Shown: in pieces, positions 15,597 through 24,202 of the stretch | Numbering within the stretch: the first letter of the stretch is position 1 | Layout of the letters: each line of letters begins with the position of its first letter | Assembly: GCA_036557705.1 (NCBI GenBank) | Contig: DATBHB010000087.1 | Span: forward strand, 1 to 64,000 | From: VAZQ01 sp036557705 | GTDB lineage: Bacteria; Pseudomonadota; Alphaproteobacteria; Rhizobiales; Xanthobacteraceae | DNA: 64,000 bases | Reading direction: 5' to 3' | Notes under the pieces: generated by a model | Told to the model about the DNA's origin: nothing | The model's database searches: none | Seen by the model: only the letters and a program-made list of their open reading frames with translations | Program-made: the position numbers and the translations under genes

Positions 15597-17393
15597 TCAT
15601 TGAAAATTCCGCCGCCCCGCCGCCGCCATGGCGTCAGCGAGGGCGGCGAGCCGGGGATCATGCCGCAAATCTTCGAGCGCGACCGGCAAGCGGCGGCGCC
15701 AGTTGGGATGCTCGTCCACGGTGCCCGGAACGTTCACCTGCTCGACGACATCGAGCGCGTCCTCCATTGAGACGACGAGAAGCCGCGACGGCGTCGCGGC
15801 GAGATAACGCGCGACGGCGAGGAAATCGAAGCCGGCAACGCCGCGCGCGGCGAGCGCCGCCTGGAGAGCCGCGACCGCCGCGCGGCGCTGGTCCTCGGTT
15901 TCGCCGGGGTCCATGCCGAGCGCGCGCTTGAATGCGAGATCGGCGCCGCTCTTCCATCCGGCAAAGGTCGGCAAATCATGAGTCGAGAAAGTCGCGAGCG
16001 CGCTCTCGCGATAGTCCTGCGGCGCGCGGAAGGCGCCGTTCGCGCCGCGCTCGAAAATCATCACCAGATACGACCAGATGCCCCGGTCGGCGAGCGTCTC
16101 GCGAAAATTCTCCGGCACGGTGCCGAGATCCTCGCCGATGACGATCGAACGGTGCGCCATGCTTTCCTGCGCCGTCACCGCGAGCAGCGCAAAGAAAGGC
16201 GAAGCGACGTAGAGCCCGCGCGCCGCAGGCATTCCGCTGGGCACTAGAAACTGGCGCTCCAGCCCCATCACGTGATCGAGGCGGATCGCGCCGGCATAGC
16301 GCACGCCGGCCTGCAGCACGCGACGGAACGGCTCGAAGTATCGTGCCTCAAGCCCGACCGGATTGATGCCGGCAATTCCCCATTTCTGTCCCGCGGTATT
16401 GAGCATGTCGGGCGGCGCGCCGAGTTCGACCGTAGAGAGGATCGCATCCTGCTCGCTCCAGGCATCGTAGCCGTCGGCGCGGGTGCCGACCGCGATGTCG
16501 AGATAAAGACCGAGCGAGAGCCCGCGCCGGGCGGCGCGTTTGCGGCAGCGATCGAGCTGCTGGTGCGCGATCCATTGCTGGAACTCGAAATAACCGACTT
16601 CCTCTTCACGCTCGCTGCGCAGCCGTGCAAGCAAATTGTTATTTGGCTCTCGCCACTCGGCGGGCCATTGCGGCCACGGCTGCGCCAGGCTGTTGCGCAG
16701 GGTTTGAAAGCAGGAAAATTGTGCGAGCTGGGCGCCGCGGCTCTCCCGGAATTGTTCAAATTCACGCCTGCGCTCGGCCTCCCGGCTGCGGCGGAAGACC
16801 TCATAGGCGAGCCGCAGCGCTTTGTCCTTGGCGGCCACTACGCCCGAATAGTCGACGAGGTCGCGGCCGCGCAGCGCAGCGATTTGTTCTTCCAGCTCCG
16901 AGTCTAAGCCGGGAAATTCGGGAACGGCTTCGACATCGATATAGCGCGGATTGAGAAATTGCCGCGTATTCGGTGAATAGGGGCTCGCATCATCGTCGAA
17001 GAGCGCGTGCAGCGGATTGAGCCCGATGCCGGCGGCGCCGAGATCGGCCGCAAGGTCGATGAGGTCGCCAAGGTCGGTGAAATCGCCATGCCCCCAGTTG
17101 CGTCGCGAGCGCACGCCGTAAAGCTGCACCGCGAGCGCCCACACGCGTCGCGAGGGACCCTGCCAGCAGCGCGCCGGCGCGACCAAAAGCTTCGCGGCAG
17201 CGGGCTCGCCGCGGCGGTTACCTCCCTCCCCCTGCAAGGGGGAGAGTCGGGGTGGGGGTCGATCGAGCGCCTCGACGATGCGCGCCAGCGCTTCGGGATC
17301 GGCGAGCCGGCGCTGCCCCAAGCCATCGCGATATTCGGTGGTGATGCCGAGCCGTGCCGCCAATTCGGCCGCATCTGTGATGGTCTTATTCAC
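15597..17393 (-). CDS. malQ: 4-alpha-glucanotransferase (amylomaltase)
   Basis: MalQ transfers maltodextrin segments between 4-OH groups of glucans in glycogen and maltose metabolism. The 598-residue protein is a GH77 TIM barrel: RNWGHGDFTDL, SPYSPNTRQFLNPRYID, KWGIAGINP, IRLDHVMGLERQFLVP (catalytic Asp), IGEDLGTVPEN (catalytic Glu) and STHDLPTFAGW. A GTG at 17393 is used because no ATG precedes the conserved start. Residues about 44-60 (PPRLSPLQGEGGNRRGE) are encoded by a dispersed palindromic repeat at about 17212-17262, so the frame has absorbed a repeat copy. Confidence 0.92.
   Translation of the reverse strand: MNKTITDAAELAARLGITTEYRDGLGQRRLADPEALARIVEALDRPPPRLSPLQGEGGNRRGEPAAAKLLVAPARCWQGPSRRVWALAVQLYGVRSRRNWGHGDFTDLGDLIDLAADLGAAGIGLNPLHALFDDDASPYSPNTRQFLNPRYIDVEAVPEFPGLDSELEEQIAALRGRDLVDYSGVVAAKDKALRLAYEVFRRSREAERRREFEQFRESRGAQLAQFSCFQTLRNSLAQPWPQWPAEWREPNNNLLARLRSEREEEVGYFEFQQWIAHQQLDRCRKRAARRGLSLGLYLDIAVGTRADGYDAWSEQDAILSTVELGAPPDMLNTAGQKWGIAGINPVGLEARYFEPFRRVLQAGVRYAGAIRLDHVMGLERQFLVPSGMPAARGLYVASPFFALLAVTAQESMAHRSIVIGEDLGTVPENFRETLADRGIWSYLVMIFERGANGAFRAPQDYRESALATFSTHDLPTFAGWKSGADLAFKRALGMDPGETEDQRRAAVAALQAALAARGVAGFDFLAVARYLAATPSRLLVVSMEDALDVVEQVNVPGTVDEHPNWRRRLPVALEDLRHDPRLAALADAMAAAGRRNFQ
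17212..17262. repeat. Palindromic element (CTCCCC...GGGGAG family) inside malQ
   Basis: The hairpin CTCCCCCTGCAAGGGGGAG (17226-17244) with flanking CGGCGGTTACCTCC and GTCGGGGTGGGGGTCG matches the intergenic elements of this window. Here it lies inside the malQ frame and is translated as PPRLSPLQGEGGNRRGE. Confidence 0.75.
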
Positions 17394-17567
17394 GGATGAA
17401 CGAGGGAATCGATTTCCTGGACCTGAGTTCCAGCCCCATGAGCGCGAGTTTCGGCAAAGCCAATAGCCGCGCGCCACCGGTGGGGCAACGGTACCCGAAC
17501 CAGACCACAAATGTGATACGGTAGGCCCTACCTGCTGTTGAGAAACTTAAAAGCAGTGGAGGAATCC

Positions 17568-18614
17568 ATGCGAAATCGTGCGCCAGCAATCGCCGTCTAT
17601 GCCGGCCTGGCAATGGCCGGCGTTCTCGGTCTTATCGAGATGCGAACCTTCGCCCAGCCTGCTTCAACCGCGCAGGCAGGAGCGCCGGCCGCTCCGCCGG
17701 ATACGGCGGCGCTGCGCGCGCAATACGAGCAGTGGCGAACGCAGTTCAAGACCTGGGGGCGGTGGGCGCCTGTGGGACAGGAATCCAGGGGCACGACCAG
17801 CCTGATCACGCCGGAAAAGGTCGCGAGCGCGATGCGGCTTGCGAAGGACGGGACAGTGGTATCGCTCGCGCATGCGGAGCCGCAGACAGTCGCCGCCGAT
17901 GTCGCCGACGCCGGCCTTTTCCGCCGCACGATGATCCGCCTGACCAACGACGGGTCAGCGGACAATTACCAGGTGAGCTATCACGGTCTGACCGTCGCCC
18001 ACATCGACAGCTGGTGTCATTTCTTCGAGAACGGGCAGATGTACAACGGCGTCTCGGTCAAGGAGAACATCACCAAGGAGGGCGGATGCCGGGAGGGCGG
18101 AGTGATGAACTGGCGCGGCGGCATCGTCACCCGCGCCGTGCTCTACGACATCGCGCAGCTCAAGGGAGTGGACTGGCTCGACCCGACGGTGCCGGTGCGG
18201 CGAGCCGACCTCGAAGCCTGGGAAAAGAAATCCGGCGTGCAGATCGGCCCCGGCGACATCCCGCTTTTGTATACCGGCCGATGGAAGCGCCGCGCGGCGC
18301 TCGGTCCATGGAACGGCCAGGTAGCGGGCTATTATCCCGATACGATTCCCTGGATGCACGACCGGCTGCCGGCCTTCATTGGCCACGATTTTAATATCGA
18401 CTGGAATCCGCGGCCCGGCTGGGAAGGAATGCGAAACCCGATCCACGTCGCAGCGCTGATCTGGATGGGCATCAATATCGTGGAGAACCTCGACCTTGAG
18501 CAGATGGCCGCCACCGCGCGGCGGCTCAACCGTTACGAGTTCATGATCACCTTCGCCCCGCTGCCGGTCGAAGGCGGTACCGGATCGCCGGTCAATCCCC
18601 TGGCGATTTTCTAA
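17568..18614 (+). CDS. Cyclase family protein (kynurenine formamidase-like, secreted)
   Basis: A 348-residue protein with a signal peptide (IAVYAGLAMAGVLGLIEMRTFA). The motif HGLTVAHIDSWCHFF corresponds to the HxGTHxDxPxH metal-binding segment of the cyclase/formamidase superfamily, with HxDxxxH retained; a further GHDFNIDW is present. Members hydrolyse N-formylkynurenine or other amides and lactones with Zn or Mn. The exported form here suggests a catabolic or detoxifying role. The ATG at 17568 follows GGAGGA. Its TAA overlaps the tlyA start (TAATG). Confidence 0.85.
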   Translation: MRNRAPAIAVYAGLAMAGVLGLIEMRTFAQPASTAQAGAPAAPPDTAALRAQYEQWRTQFKTWGRWAPVGQESRGTTSLITPEKVASAMRLAKDGTVVSLAHAEPQTVAADVADAGLFRRTMIRLTNDGSADNYQVSYHGLTVAHIDSWCHFFENGQMYNGVSVKENITKEGGCREGGVMNWRGGIVTRAVLYDIAQLKGVDWLDPTVPVRRADLEAWEKKSGVQIGPGDIPLLYTGRWKRRAALGPWNGQVAGYYPDTIPWMHDRLPAFIGHDFNIDWNPRPGWEGMRNPIHVAALIWMGINIVENLDLEQMAATARRLNRYEFMITFAPLPVEGGTGSPVNPLAIF

Positions 18615-19354
18615 TGAGCGCACGCATGCGCGCCGACCGGCTGCTGGTCGAGCGCGGGCTGTTCGAGAGCCGCACCAAGGCGCAGGCGGCGATCGAGGCC
18701 GGCCTGGTCACAGCCGACGGGGCAGTCGTCGGAAAGCCCTCCGATGAGATCGCCATCGAGTCGGTGCTGCGGGCGCAGCCTGCCCACCCTTACGTCTCAC
18801 GCGGCGGCGTGAAGCTTGCCGCTGCGCTCGATCATTTCCGCTTCGATCCGGCAGGCCGCATAGGACTCGATGTCGGCGCCTCGACCGGCGGCTTTGCCGA
18901 CGTGCTGCTCCAGCGGGGAGCGCGCCGGATTTATGCGGTCGATGTCGGCCATGGCCAGCTGCATGCGACGCTGAGGGCGCGACCGGAAATCCTGTCGCTG
19001 GAAAAGACTGATATCCGTACCCTCACGCCCGATCGGCTGCCCGAGCCGCCGCAATTCGCGACAGTGGATGTGAGCTTCATCTCACTCAAGCTTGTTCTGC
19101 CTGCGGTGGCGAGGCTGATCCGGCAGCCGGCTTGGCTCGTTGCGTTGATCAAGCCGCAATTCGAGGCCGGGCCGGACCAAGTAACGAAAGGCGTCGTGCG
19201 CGACGCGGTGACCCATGCAGCAGTTTGCGACGAGATCGCCCGCTCCATTACGTCGCTGGACTGGACTGTCGCCGGGATCATTCCCTCGCCGATTGCAGGC
19301 GGCGACGGAAACCGGGAATTCCTGATCGGCGCGAGCCATCTCTATCGGCGATAA
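18614..19354 (+). CDS. tlyA: TlyA family rRNA 2'-O-methyltransferase
   Basis: TlyA proteins methylate 2'-OH groups in 16S and 23S rRNA (a capreomycin-sensitivity determinant in mycobacteria); some were first described as hemolysins. The 246-residue protein has an N-terminal S4 RNA-binding domain (MRADRLLVERGLFESRTKAQ, GLVTADG) and an FtsJ-like core: PYVSRGGVKLAAAL, GLDVGASTGGFADVLLQ, VDVSFISLKLVLP and ALIKPQFEAG. Translation is coupled to the cyclase gene by TAATG. In related genomes tlyA is next to an RlmD-type enzyme; here these are separated by about 3.3 kb of other genes. Confidence 0.94.
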   Translation: MSARMRADRLLVERGLFESRTKAQAAIEAGLVTADGAVVGKPSDEIAIESVLRAQPAHPYVSRGGVKLAAALDHFRFDPAGRIGLDVGASTGGFADVLLQRGARRIYAVDVGHGQLHATLRARPEILSLEKTDIRTLTPDRLPEPPQFATVDVSFISLKLVLPAVARLIRQPAWLVALIKPQFEAGPDQVTKGVVRDAVTHAAVCDEIARSITSLDWTVAGIIPSPIAGGDGNREFLIGASHLYRR

Positions 19355-20241
19355 CGGCGGCAATAGTCAACGATCGCCGCCGTGAAGACTTTTGCGGCCG
19401 GCGACAGCGAGCGATCGCTGAGCGTACAAATACAAAATAGCCAGGGCTCGACAGCAAATTCCTTGACCGCAATGCTGAATAGAGTTCCAGCAGCCGTCTC
19501 GCGGTCGATTGCACGTCGCGGCAGCAGGGCGCACAGACGGCCGACGCTGGCAACTTCCTTCACCAGAGCCACAGAATTGGTGACGCAAAATATTTCAGGC
19601 TTGAGCGCATGACGATCGAACATCCGGTCAATCTGCTGACGCAAGCCGAACGATTTCTCGGTGAGGACAAAGGGAAACTCGACAAGCTCACGCAATGATG
19701 CGGTTTTGCGCTTCGCCAGCGGATGCGTCGGGCCAACAGCCGCCACGATCGGGTCGCGAAAAACCTCCGTGCTGGTAATCGTGTCGCGCGGCGGCGGGTT
19801 GAGAATGAGACCTACCTCGGCGACGCCGTTGTTCAAGGCTTCTATCGTTGCATCGGTGCTGCTTACTTTCACGTTGAACACGACGTTCGGATATTGCACG
19901 TGGAAGCGGTGCAGCACCGGCGCAACGAAGCTTTCGATCGCGGTCTGGAAGCAATAGACATCGACTGTGCCGGCCTGGATATTTTGCAGGGCCGCGATAT
20001 GTGATTTGACGCGCGAGAATTCGCGCATCATGCCTTCAAATTTCTCTTGCAGGATTTCTCCAGCCGGCGTGAGCGTCATCCCCTGGGCGCGGCGGTCGAA
20101 CATCGGGGTGCGCAGCTCGTGCTCGAGCTTGGCGATCTGCCGGCTGATGGCCGACGGCGAAACATGCAGCCGTTCCGATGCGACGCGAATCGAGCGCGCA
20201 TGCGCGGTCTCGCTGAAATACCGCAGTGCCGTGAAATCCAT
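19342..20241 (-). CDS. LysR family transcriptional regulator
   Basis: A 299-residue regulator with an N-terminal winged helix-turn-helix (residues 1-60: FTALRYFSETAHARSIRVAS, HVSPSAISRQIAKLEHELRT, LFDR-like PMFDRRAQG) and a two-lobed effector domain. It is closest in layout to the CysL/GltC-type group. It starts at ATG 20241 after AGGAGG. It is divergent from an alpha/beta hydrolase gene, with a candidate LysR box between them (20297-20313), so it probably controls that gene. Its 3' end overlaps tlyA by 13 bp. Confidence 0.93.
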   Translation of the reverse strand: MDFTALRYFSETAHARSIRVASERLHVSPSAISRQIAKLEHELRTPMFDRRAQGMTLTPAGEILQEKFEGMMREFSRVKSHIAALQNIQAGTVDVYCFQTAIESFVAPVLHRFHVQYPNVVFNVKVSSTDATIEALNNGVAEVGLILNPPPRDTITSTEVFRDPIVAAVGPTHPLAKRKTASLRELVEFPFVLTEKSFGLRQQIDRMFDRHALKPEIFCVTNSVALVKEVASVGRLCALLPRRAIDRETAAGTLFSIAVKEFAVEPWLFCICTLSDRSLSPAAKVFTAAIVDYCRRYRR

Positions 20242-20296
20242 GCCCTCGCCTCCTGACGGGAACGCGTTGCGTTTCGAGCAACAGGATGATGCCGAC

Positions 20297-20313
20297 ATTG
20301 ATATGGCGTCAAT
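20297..20313. promoter_or_regulatory. Candidate LysR-type operator
   Basis: ATTGATATGGCGTCAAT is a perfect 5-bp inverted repeat with a 7-bp spacer and contains the T-N11-A core (TGATATGGCGTCA) of LysR boxes. It lies 56 bp from the regulator's ATG and 58 bp from the hydrolase ATG, the centre of a divergent promoter region. Confidence 0.6.
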
Positions 20314-20370
20314 GCGGTTTTCGGGTCAGTTGTTGCCCCGCGACTGCATTCCAATCCAAGGAGACACGCC

Positions 20371-21543
20371 ATGCCATTCCTGCACATGTTGCCCGACGTG
20401 GGCATGAACTACACGTTCAACCGGCCGCTGCTTGACGGCACGTCGCCGACGCGCGTCAAAGAGCTTGGCGCGATTGCGCCGCGAATCAAGGATTACGATT
20501 CCTGGTACACGGTTTGGCTTGAGGTCGCCAAAAAAGCGGAAGCCGAGAAGCGGTACCTGGACGCGGCTTCCTATTATCACGGCGCGGAGTTCTATCTGCC
20601 GGCCGGCGATGTGCGCAACGCCCTCTACGACGACTTCGCGCGAAACTGGGCTCTCGGAATGAAGGGCGTCGCCGGCTACGAGCGCATCGAAATTCCGTAT
20701 CCCGGTGGACATCTGCCGGGCTTTCGACTGCAGGCCAAAGGCAAGGAACGCAGTACGTTCTTTTTCACCGGCGGATACGATTCGTTCGTCGAAGAGTTCT
20801 ACAACTTCCTCCTTCCACTCACCGATCTTGGAATGACCGTCATCGCCTTCGACGGGCCTGGTCAGGGCGGCGCCCTGCGGCAGGGAATCTACATGGATCA
20901 TGCCTGGGAGAAGCCGGCGAAGGCGGCGATCGATTATTTCGATCTCGATGCGGTGGATTGGCTCGGCGCCTCCTGCGGCGGTTACATGTCGATCCGCGCC
21001 GCTGCATTCGAGCCCCGCATCAAGCACATCATCTCGATGCCCACCTCGTATTCGGGTCTCGACATGACGCTCAAGCAGATGCGGCCCGGCAAGGCACAGG
21101 AGCTGATCTCGCTGTTCAAGGCCGGCGACCGCAAGGGCACCGAGGCGCTCGTGGCCAGGGAGCGCCTGCCGAGCTCCGTATTCGAATGGTGCATTGTCCA
21201 GGGAATGCACATCACCGGCACCAAGACGCCATTCGACTTCCTGACCTCGATTGCGAAGCAGTCGCTCGACGGAATCCTGCACAACGTCAAGCAGGACATC
21301 CTGCTGACCGAAGGCGAGCAGGACCATCTGTTCGATGTCGGCTGGGTGCATCGGACCATGCGCGAACTCGTTTGCGCCCGTTCGGTGACGGCGCGGATAT
21401 TCACGGCGCGCGAGGGAGCGGAACAGCATTGCCAGGTCGGCAACTCGGCAGTCGCGCGTCACGCGATCGTACACTGGCTTGCGAGCTTCTACCCCGGCAT
21501 GCCGGTTGGCGAGAGCACGACAGCAACCAAAATCGCGGCTTGA
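20371..21543 (+). CDS. Alpha/beta hydrolase (dihydropseudooxynicotine hydrolase/FrsA-like)
   Basis: A 390-residue enzyme with an N-terminal helical cap (about 1-120: WLEVAKKAEAEKRYLDAASY) and an alpha/beta hydrolase core. The oxyanion region FFTGGYDSFVEE, the strand MTVIAFDGPGQGG, the nucleophile elbow LGASCGGYMS (G-x-S-x-G), Asp in EGEQDHLF and His in EGAEQHCQ complete the catalytic set. Relatives cleave C-C or ester bonds in aromatic and N-heterocycle breakdown; the substrate here is unknown. AAGGAG precedes the ATG. The divergent LysR gene is the likely regulator. Confidence 0.88.
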   Translation: MPFLHMLPDVGMNYTFNRPLLDGTSPTRVKELGAIAPRIKDYDSWYTVWLEVAKKAEAEKRYLDAASYYHGAEFYLPAGDVRNALYDDFARNWALGMKGVAGYERIEIPYPGGHLPGFRLQAKGKERSTFFFTGGYDSFVEEFYNFLLPLTDLGMTVIAFDGPGQGGALRQGIYMDHAWEKPAKAAIDYFDLDAVDWLGASCGGYMSIRAAAFEPRIKHIISMPTSYSGLDMTLKQMRPGKAQELISLFKAGDRKGTEALVARERLPSSVFEWCIVQGMHITGTKTPFDFLTSIAKQSLDGILHNVKQDILLTEGEQDHLFDVGWVHRTMRELVCARSVTARIFTAREGAEQHCQVGNSAVARHAIVHWLASFYPGMPVGESTTATKIAA

Positions 21544-21564
21544 TATCGTGAACTTCTGTCCCGT

Positions 21565-21690
21565 CATCCTGAGGCGTGCGCATGCAATCGGTTGATTGCA
21601 TGCGCACCTCGAAGGATGAACGGCCAAGCCGCCGCGGCATCCTTCGAGGCTCGCGCGCGAAGAATGCGCGCTCGCTCCTCAGGATGACGG
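21565..21690. repeat. Dispersed CATCCTTCGAGG / CCTCAGGATGAC palindromic repeat, copy 2
   Basis: CGTCATCCTGAGGCGTGCGC at the left is mirrored by CGCTCCTCAGGATGACGG at the right. Between them lie a long palindrome centred on GCAATCGGTTGATTGC and a CATCCTTCGAGGCTCGCG unit. The cluster fills the gap between the hydrolase and DUF1097 genes. Confidence 0.8.
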
Positions 21691-21735
21691 CGGCGGGATC
21701 CACACCAGACACGTCCTTGCAGAACGGTGATCGAA

Positions 21736-22308
21736 ATGAACCTGTCATCCTTGTCAGCAACAGCCCTGGCCGCGGCGCTCGTCGCCGCGGCTTCCGTCCT
21801 CGCTTTCTCGGCCATGCCTGATCTGTTCGTCTGGGCAGCCTTCATCGGCTGGGCGAGCTATGACCATTCGGGAGCGACCCCGCGGGCGGCCTTACGCAGC
21901 TCGGCTGCCCTCGTGTTCGGCGTGATCATGGCGTGGGCGGTCGCTATCACGGTCGCCGCCGGCGCGATGCCGCTGAGCGCGCCGATGGCAACGGCCGTCA
22001 GCGCCGGTATCGCCTCGTTCCTGATTGTGCTCGCGTCCGCAAAGCGGATTCTGAGCATCGTTCCTGCCACATTCTACGGATTTGCGGCGACGTTCGCTTA
22101 TCTCAGTCTCGTACCGGGGACATTTACGATCGGTGCGCTGACGGATCTAAATTGGAAGAACGTACTCTTGGCCATGCCGCTCTCTTTGCTGATTGGAACC
22201 GGTCTTGGCATTGCCCAGGGCTGGTTGGCGGGCGCGCTCAGAGCGGGCGAGGCGGGCGCCGCGCGCCAGCTTCGCCTCGATGGTTCGCCGGTCGCCCAGG
22301 TCAAATAA
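21736..22308 (+). CDS. DUF1097 membrane protein
   Basis: A 190-residue, very hydrophobic protein with five or six membrane helices (SLSATALAAALVAAASVLAF, RSSAALVFGVIMAWAVAITV, TAVSAGIASFLIVLASAKRI, IVPATFYGFAATFAYLSLV, NVLLAMPLSLLIGTGLGIAQ). The pattern fits DUF1097, an uncharacterised inner-membrane family. The ATG at 21736 is chosen; a GTG at 21727 is possible. It is probably an insertion with the hydrolase and LysR genes between tlyA and the RlmD-like gene. Confidence 0.75.
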   Translation: MNLSSLSATALAAALVAAASVLAFSAMPDLFVWAAFIGWASYDHSGATPRAALRSSAALVFGVIMAWAVAITVAAGAMPLSAPMATAVSAGIASFLIVLASAKRILSIVPATFYGFAATFAYLSLVPGTFTIGALTDLNWKNVLLAMPLSLLIGTGLGIAQGWLAGALRAGEAGAARQLRLDGSPVAQVK

Positions 22309-22393
22309 ATCCGATGAACTAAACTGCGAACGTCGAACCTTTTGCAAGTGCATCCTCCAGTGAAATCGATCATCGTCGTGCCGCATCCTACTG

Positions 22394-22617
22394 ACCTCAT
22401 CCTGAGTTCCCACCGGCTGGCGCCGACCCGCTGCGAATGAAAACCAACTGCTGTCGTCCCGGCCAAGCGAGCCCGGATTCAATCCGGGCGAGCGCGAGCC
22501 GGGACCCATCTATCCGTCCGGGCTGTTGCCAGATGGGTCCCGGCTCTCGCGTCTACAGCGGCGCTAGCGCCGCTGTAGAGACGCTCGGCCGCGACGACAG
22601 CCAGTTTTCGTATTAGG
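22394..22617. repeat. About 220-bp dispersed repeat, copy 1 (duplicate at 33520-33742)
   Basis: The stretch from ACCTCATCCTGAGTTCCC to GCCAGTTTTCGTATTAGG is almost identical to 33520-33742. It contains CCCGGATTCAATCCGGG, a hairpin with arms GGGACCCATCT and AGATGGGTCCC, and a perfect 28-bp palindrome at 22552-22579 centred on GGCGCTAGCGCC. GTCGTCCCGGCC at the left and GGCCGCGACGACAG at the right are inverted. No reading frame is likely, and no transposase is present. Confidence 0.85.
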
Positions 22618-22689
22618 TTGCTGTCGGGGTGGACGGGCATCGTGACCGCACATCTGGACCGATCAGCACTCGCTGGCTATCGCCCAGCC

Positions 22690-23928
22690 ATGGCGGAGCG
22701 CCTGGAAATTACACGGCTCGGTTGGCGCGGAGACGGGATTGCGGAAACGGCAGAGGGAGCCGTTTACGTGCCGTACACGCTGCCGGGCGAAGTGGTGGAC
22801 GTAGAGCCGTGGCCCGGCCACCCTGACCGTCGGCATCTGACCAGAGCCGAGGCCGCAAGCACCGAGCGCGTCGCGCCGATCTGCCCGCATTTCGGCGCCT
22901 GCGGCGGATGCGCGCTGCAGCATTGGAGCAGCACGCCTTATCGCGAATGGAAACGCGCAGGCGTTGTCGAGGCGCTGGCGCAGGCCGGGCTCGACGCCCC
23001 GGTCGATGCGTTGATCGACGCCCACGGCGAGGGCCGGCGCCGTGCCGTGTTTCATGCGCGACGCGGCGTGCATGACGTGCTGGAAGTCGGCTTCGCGGCG
23101 CTGCGCGCGCATCGCATCGTGGCCATCGACCAATGCCCGATCCTTGCGCCCGGGCTCGACCGGGCGCTCGAAGTCGCCTGGGCGATTGCCGAAGTGCTCG
23201 AGAAGACGCGCAAGCCGCTCGACATTGCGGCGACTGCAACCGAGTCCGGGCTCGATGTCGATATCCGCGGTTCGGGACCGTTGCGGCCGGCGCAAGCCGC
23301 GGACCTCGCGCGCATTGCCGAGCGCTGCCGGCTGGCGCGGATCACCCGGCACGGCGAATTGATAGCTCAGCGCGCGATCCCGATCGTCACGATGGGCCGC
23401 GCGCAGGTCGAATTACCGCCGGGCAGCTTCCTACAGGCAACCGCAGCCGGCGAGGCGGCGCTTGCCGCTCTGGTAATCGAGCACTGCGGCTGCGCCGCCG
23501 ATGTGCTCGATCTCTTCGCCGGCGTCGGCCCCTTCGCGCTGCGGCTCGCCGAGCGCGCGCGGGTAACGGCGGCCGACAGCGACGAGGCCGCCATTGGCGC
23601 GCTGCAGCGCGCCGCCGAGACAACGCCGCGCCTCAAGCCGATCGAGTCGCGTGTCCGCGACCTCTACCGCCGGCCGTTCGTCCCCGCCGAACTGAAAGGC
23701 TTTGCGGCCGTGGTTTTCGATCCGCCGCGCCAGGGCGCGCAAGCCCAGGCACGAGAGCTGGCCGCTTCCGCGGTGCCAGTCGTCGTCGGCGTGTCCTGCA
23801 ATCCTGCAACCTTCGCGCGCGATGCCCGCATCCTCGCCGAGGGCGGATACCGGCTTGCCCGCGTGACCCCGCTCGATCAGTTCCGCTATTCGCCGCACGT
23901 CGAACTGGTGGCCAGGTTCGAGCGGTAG
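22690..23928 (+). CDS. RlmD/RumA-type 23S rRNA (uracil-5-)-methyltransferase with [4Fe-4S] cluster
   Basis: The 412-residue protein has an N-terminal TRAM domain (ERLEITRLGWRGDGIAET, VPYTLPGEVVDVEPW), the cluster cysteines in CPHFGACGGCALQHW plus a later DQCPIL, and a class I methyltransferase domain (VLDLFAGVGPFALRLAE, VVFDPPRQGAQAQ). The catalytic cysteine is in VGVSCNPATFARD. Family members form m5U in rRNA or tRNA; which uridine is modified here is not certain. The ATG at 22690 places the TRAM domain at the start. In related genomes this gene follows tlyA directly. Confidence 0.9.
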   Translation: MAERLEITRLGWRGDGIAETAEGAVYVPYTLPGEVVDVEPWPGHPDRRHLTRAEAASTERVAPICPHFGACGGCALQHWSSTPYREWKRAGVVEALAQAGLDAPVDALIDAHGEGRRRAVFHARRGVHDVLEVGFAALRAHRIVAIDQCPILAPGLDRALEVAWAIAEVLEKTRKPLDIAATATESGLDVDIRGSGPLRPAQAADLARIAERCRLARITRHGELIAQRAIPIVTMGRAQVELPPGSFLQATAAGEAALAALVIEHCGCAADVLDLFAGVGPFALRLAERARVTAADSDEAAIGALQRAAETTPRLKPIESRVRDLYRRPFVPAELKGFAAVVFDPPRQGAQAQARELAASAVPVVVGVSCNPATFARDARILAEGGYRLARVTPLDQFRYSPHVELVARFER

Positions 23929-24002
23929 CCCGGATTGCGCGAGGCTCGACAGGGAGCCACAAGGGCAATGGGGATCCGTAATACGGCATCAGAGGAGTTT
24001 CC

Positions 24003-24164
24003 GTAGGGTGGGCAAAATCGCATTATTGCCCTATCCACGGGTTGAGATGCGAAAGGCGATTTTGCCCACGCGGTCGACTCCCTCGTGCCGAGACCGCGTG
24101 GGCAAACGCGCGCAAGAGCTGTGCCCAGCGGTGAGTGTTAGCGATGCGCGTTTGCCCACCCTAC
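24003..24164. repeat. Dispersed GTAGGGTGGGCAAA inverted-end repeat, copy 2
   Basis: GTAGGGTGGGCAAAATCG at the left end is mirrored by CGTTTGCCCACCCTAC at 24149-24164. Internal GGCGATTTTGCCCACGCG and CGCGTGGGCAAACGCG repeat the theme. It lies directly upstream of the first PQQ dehydrogenase gene, so the promoter of that gene must lie in or beside the repeat. Confidence 0.75.
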
Positions 24165-24202
24165 GAAGGTTGTGACAGTCTGCAAGACCACGGGAGGAAG
24201 AA

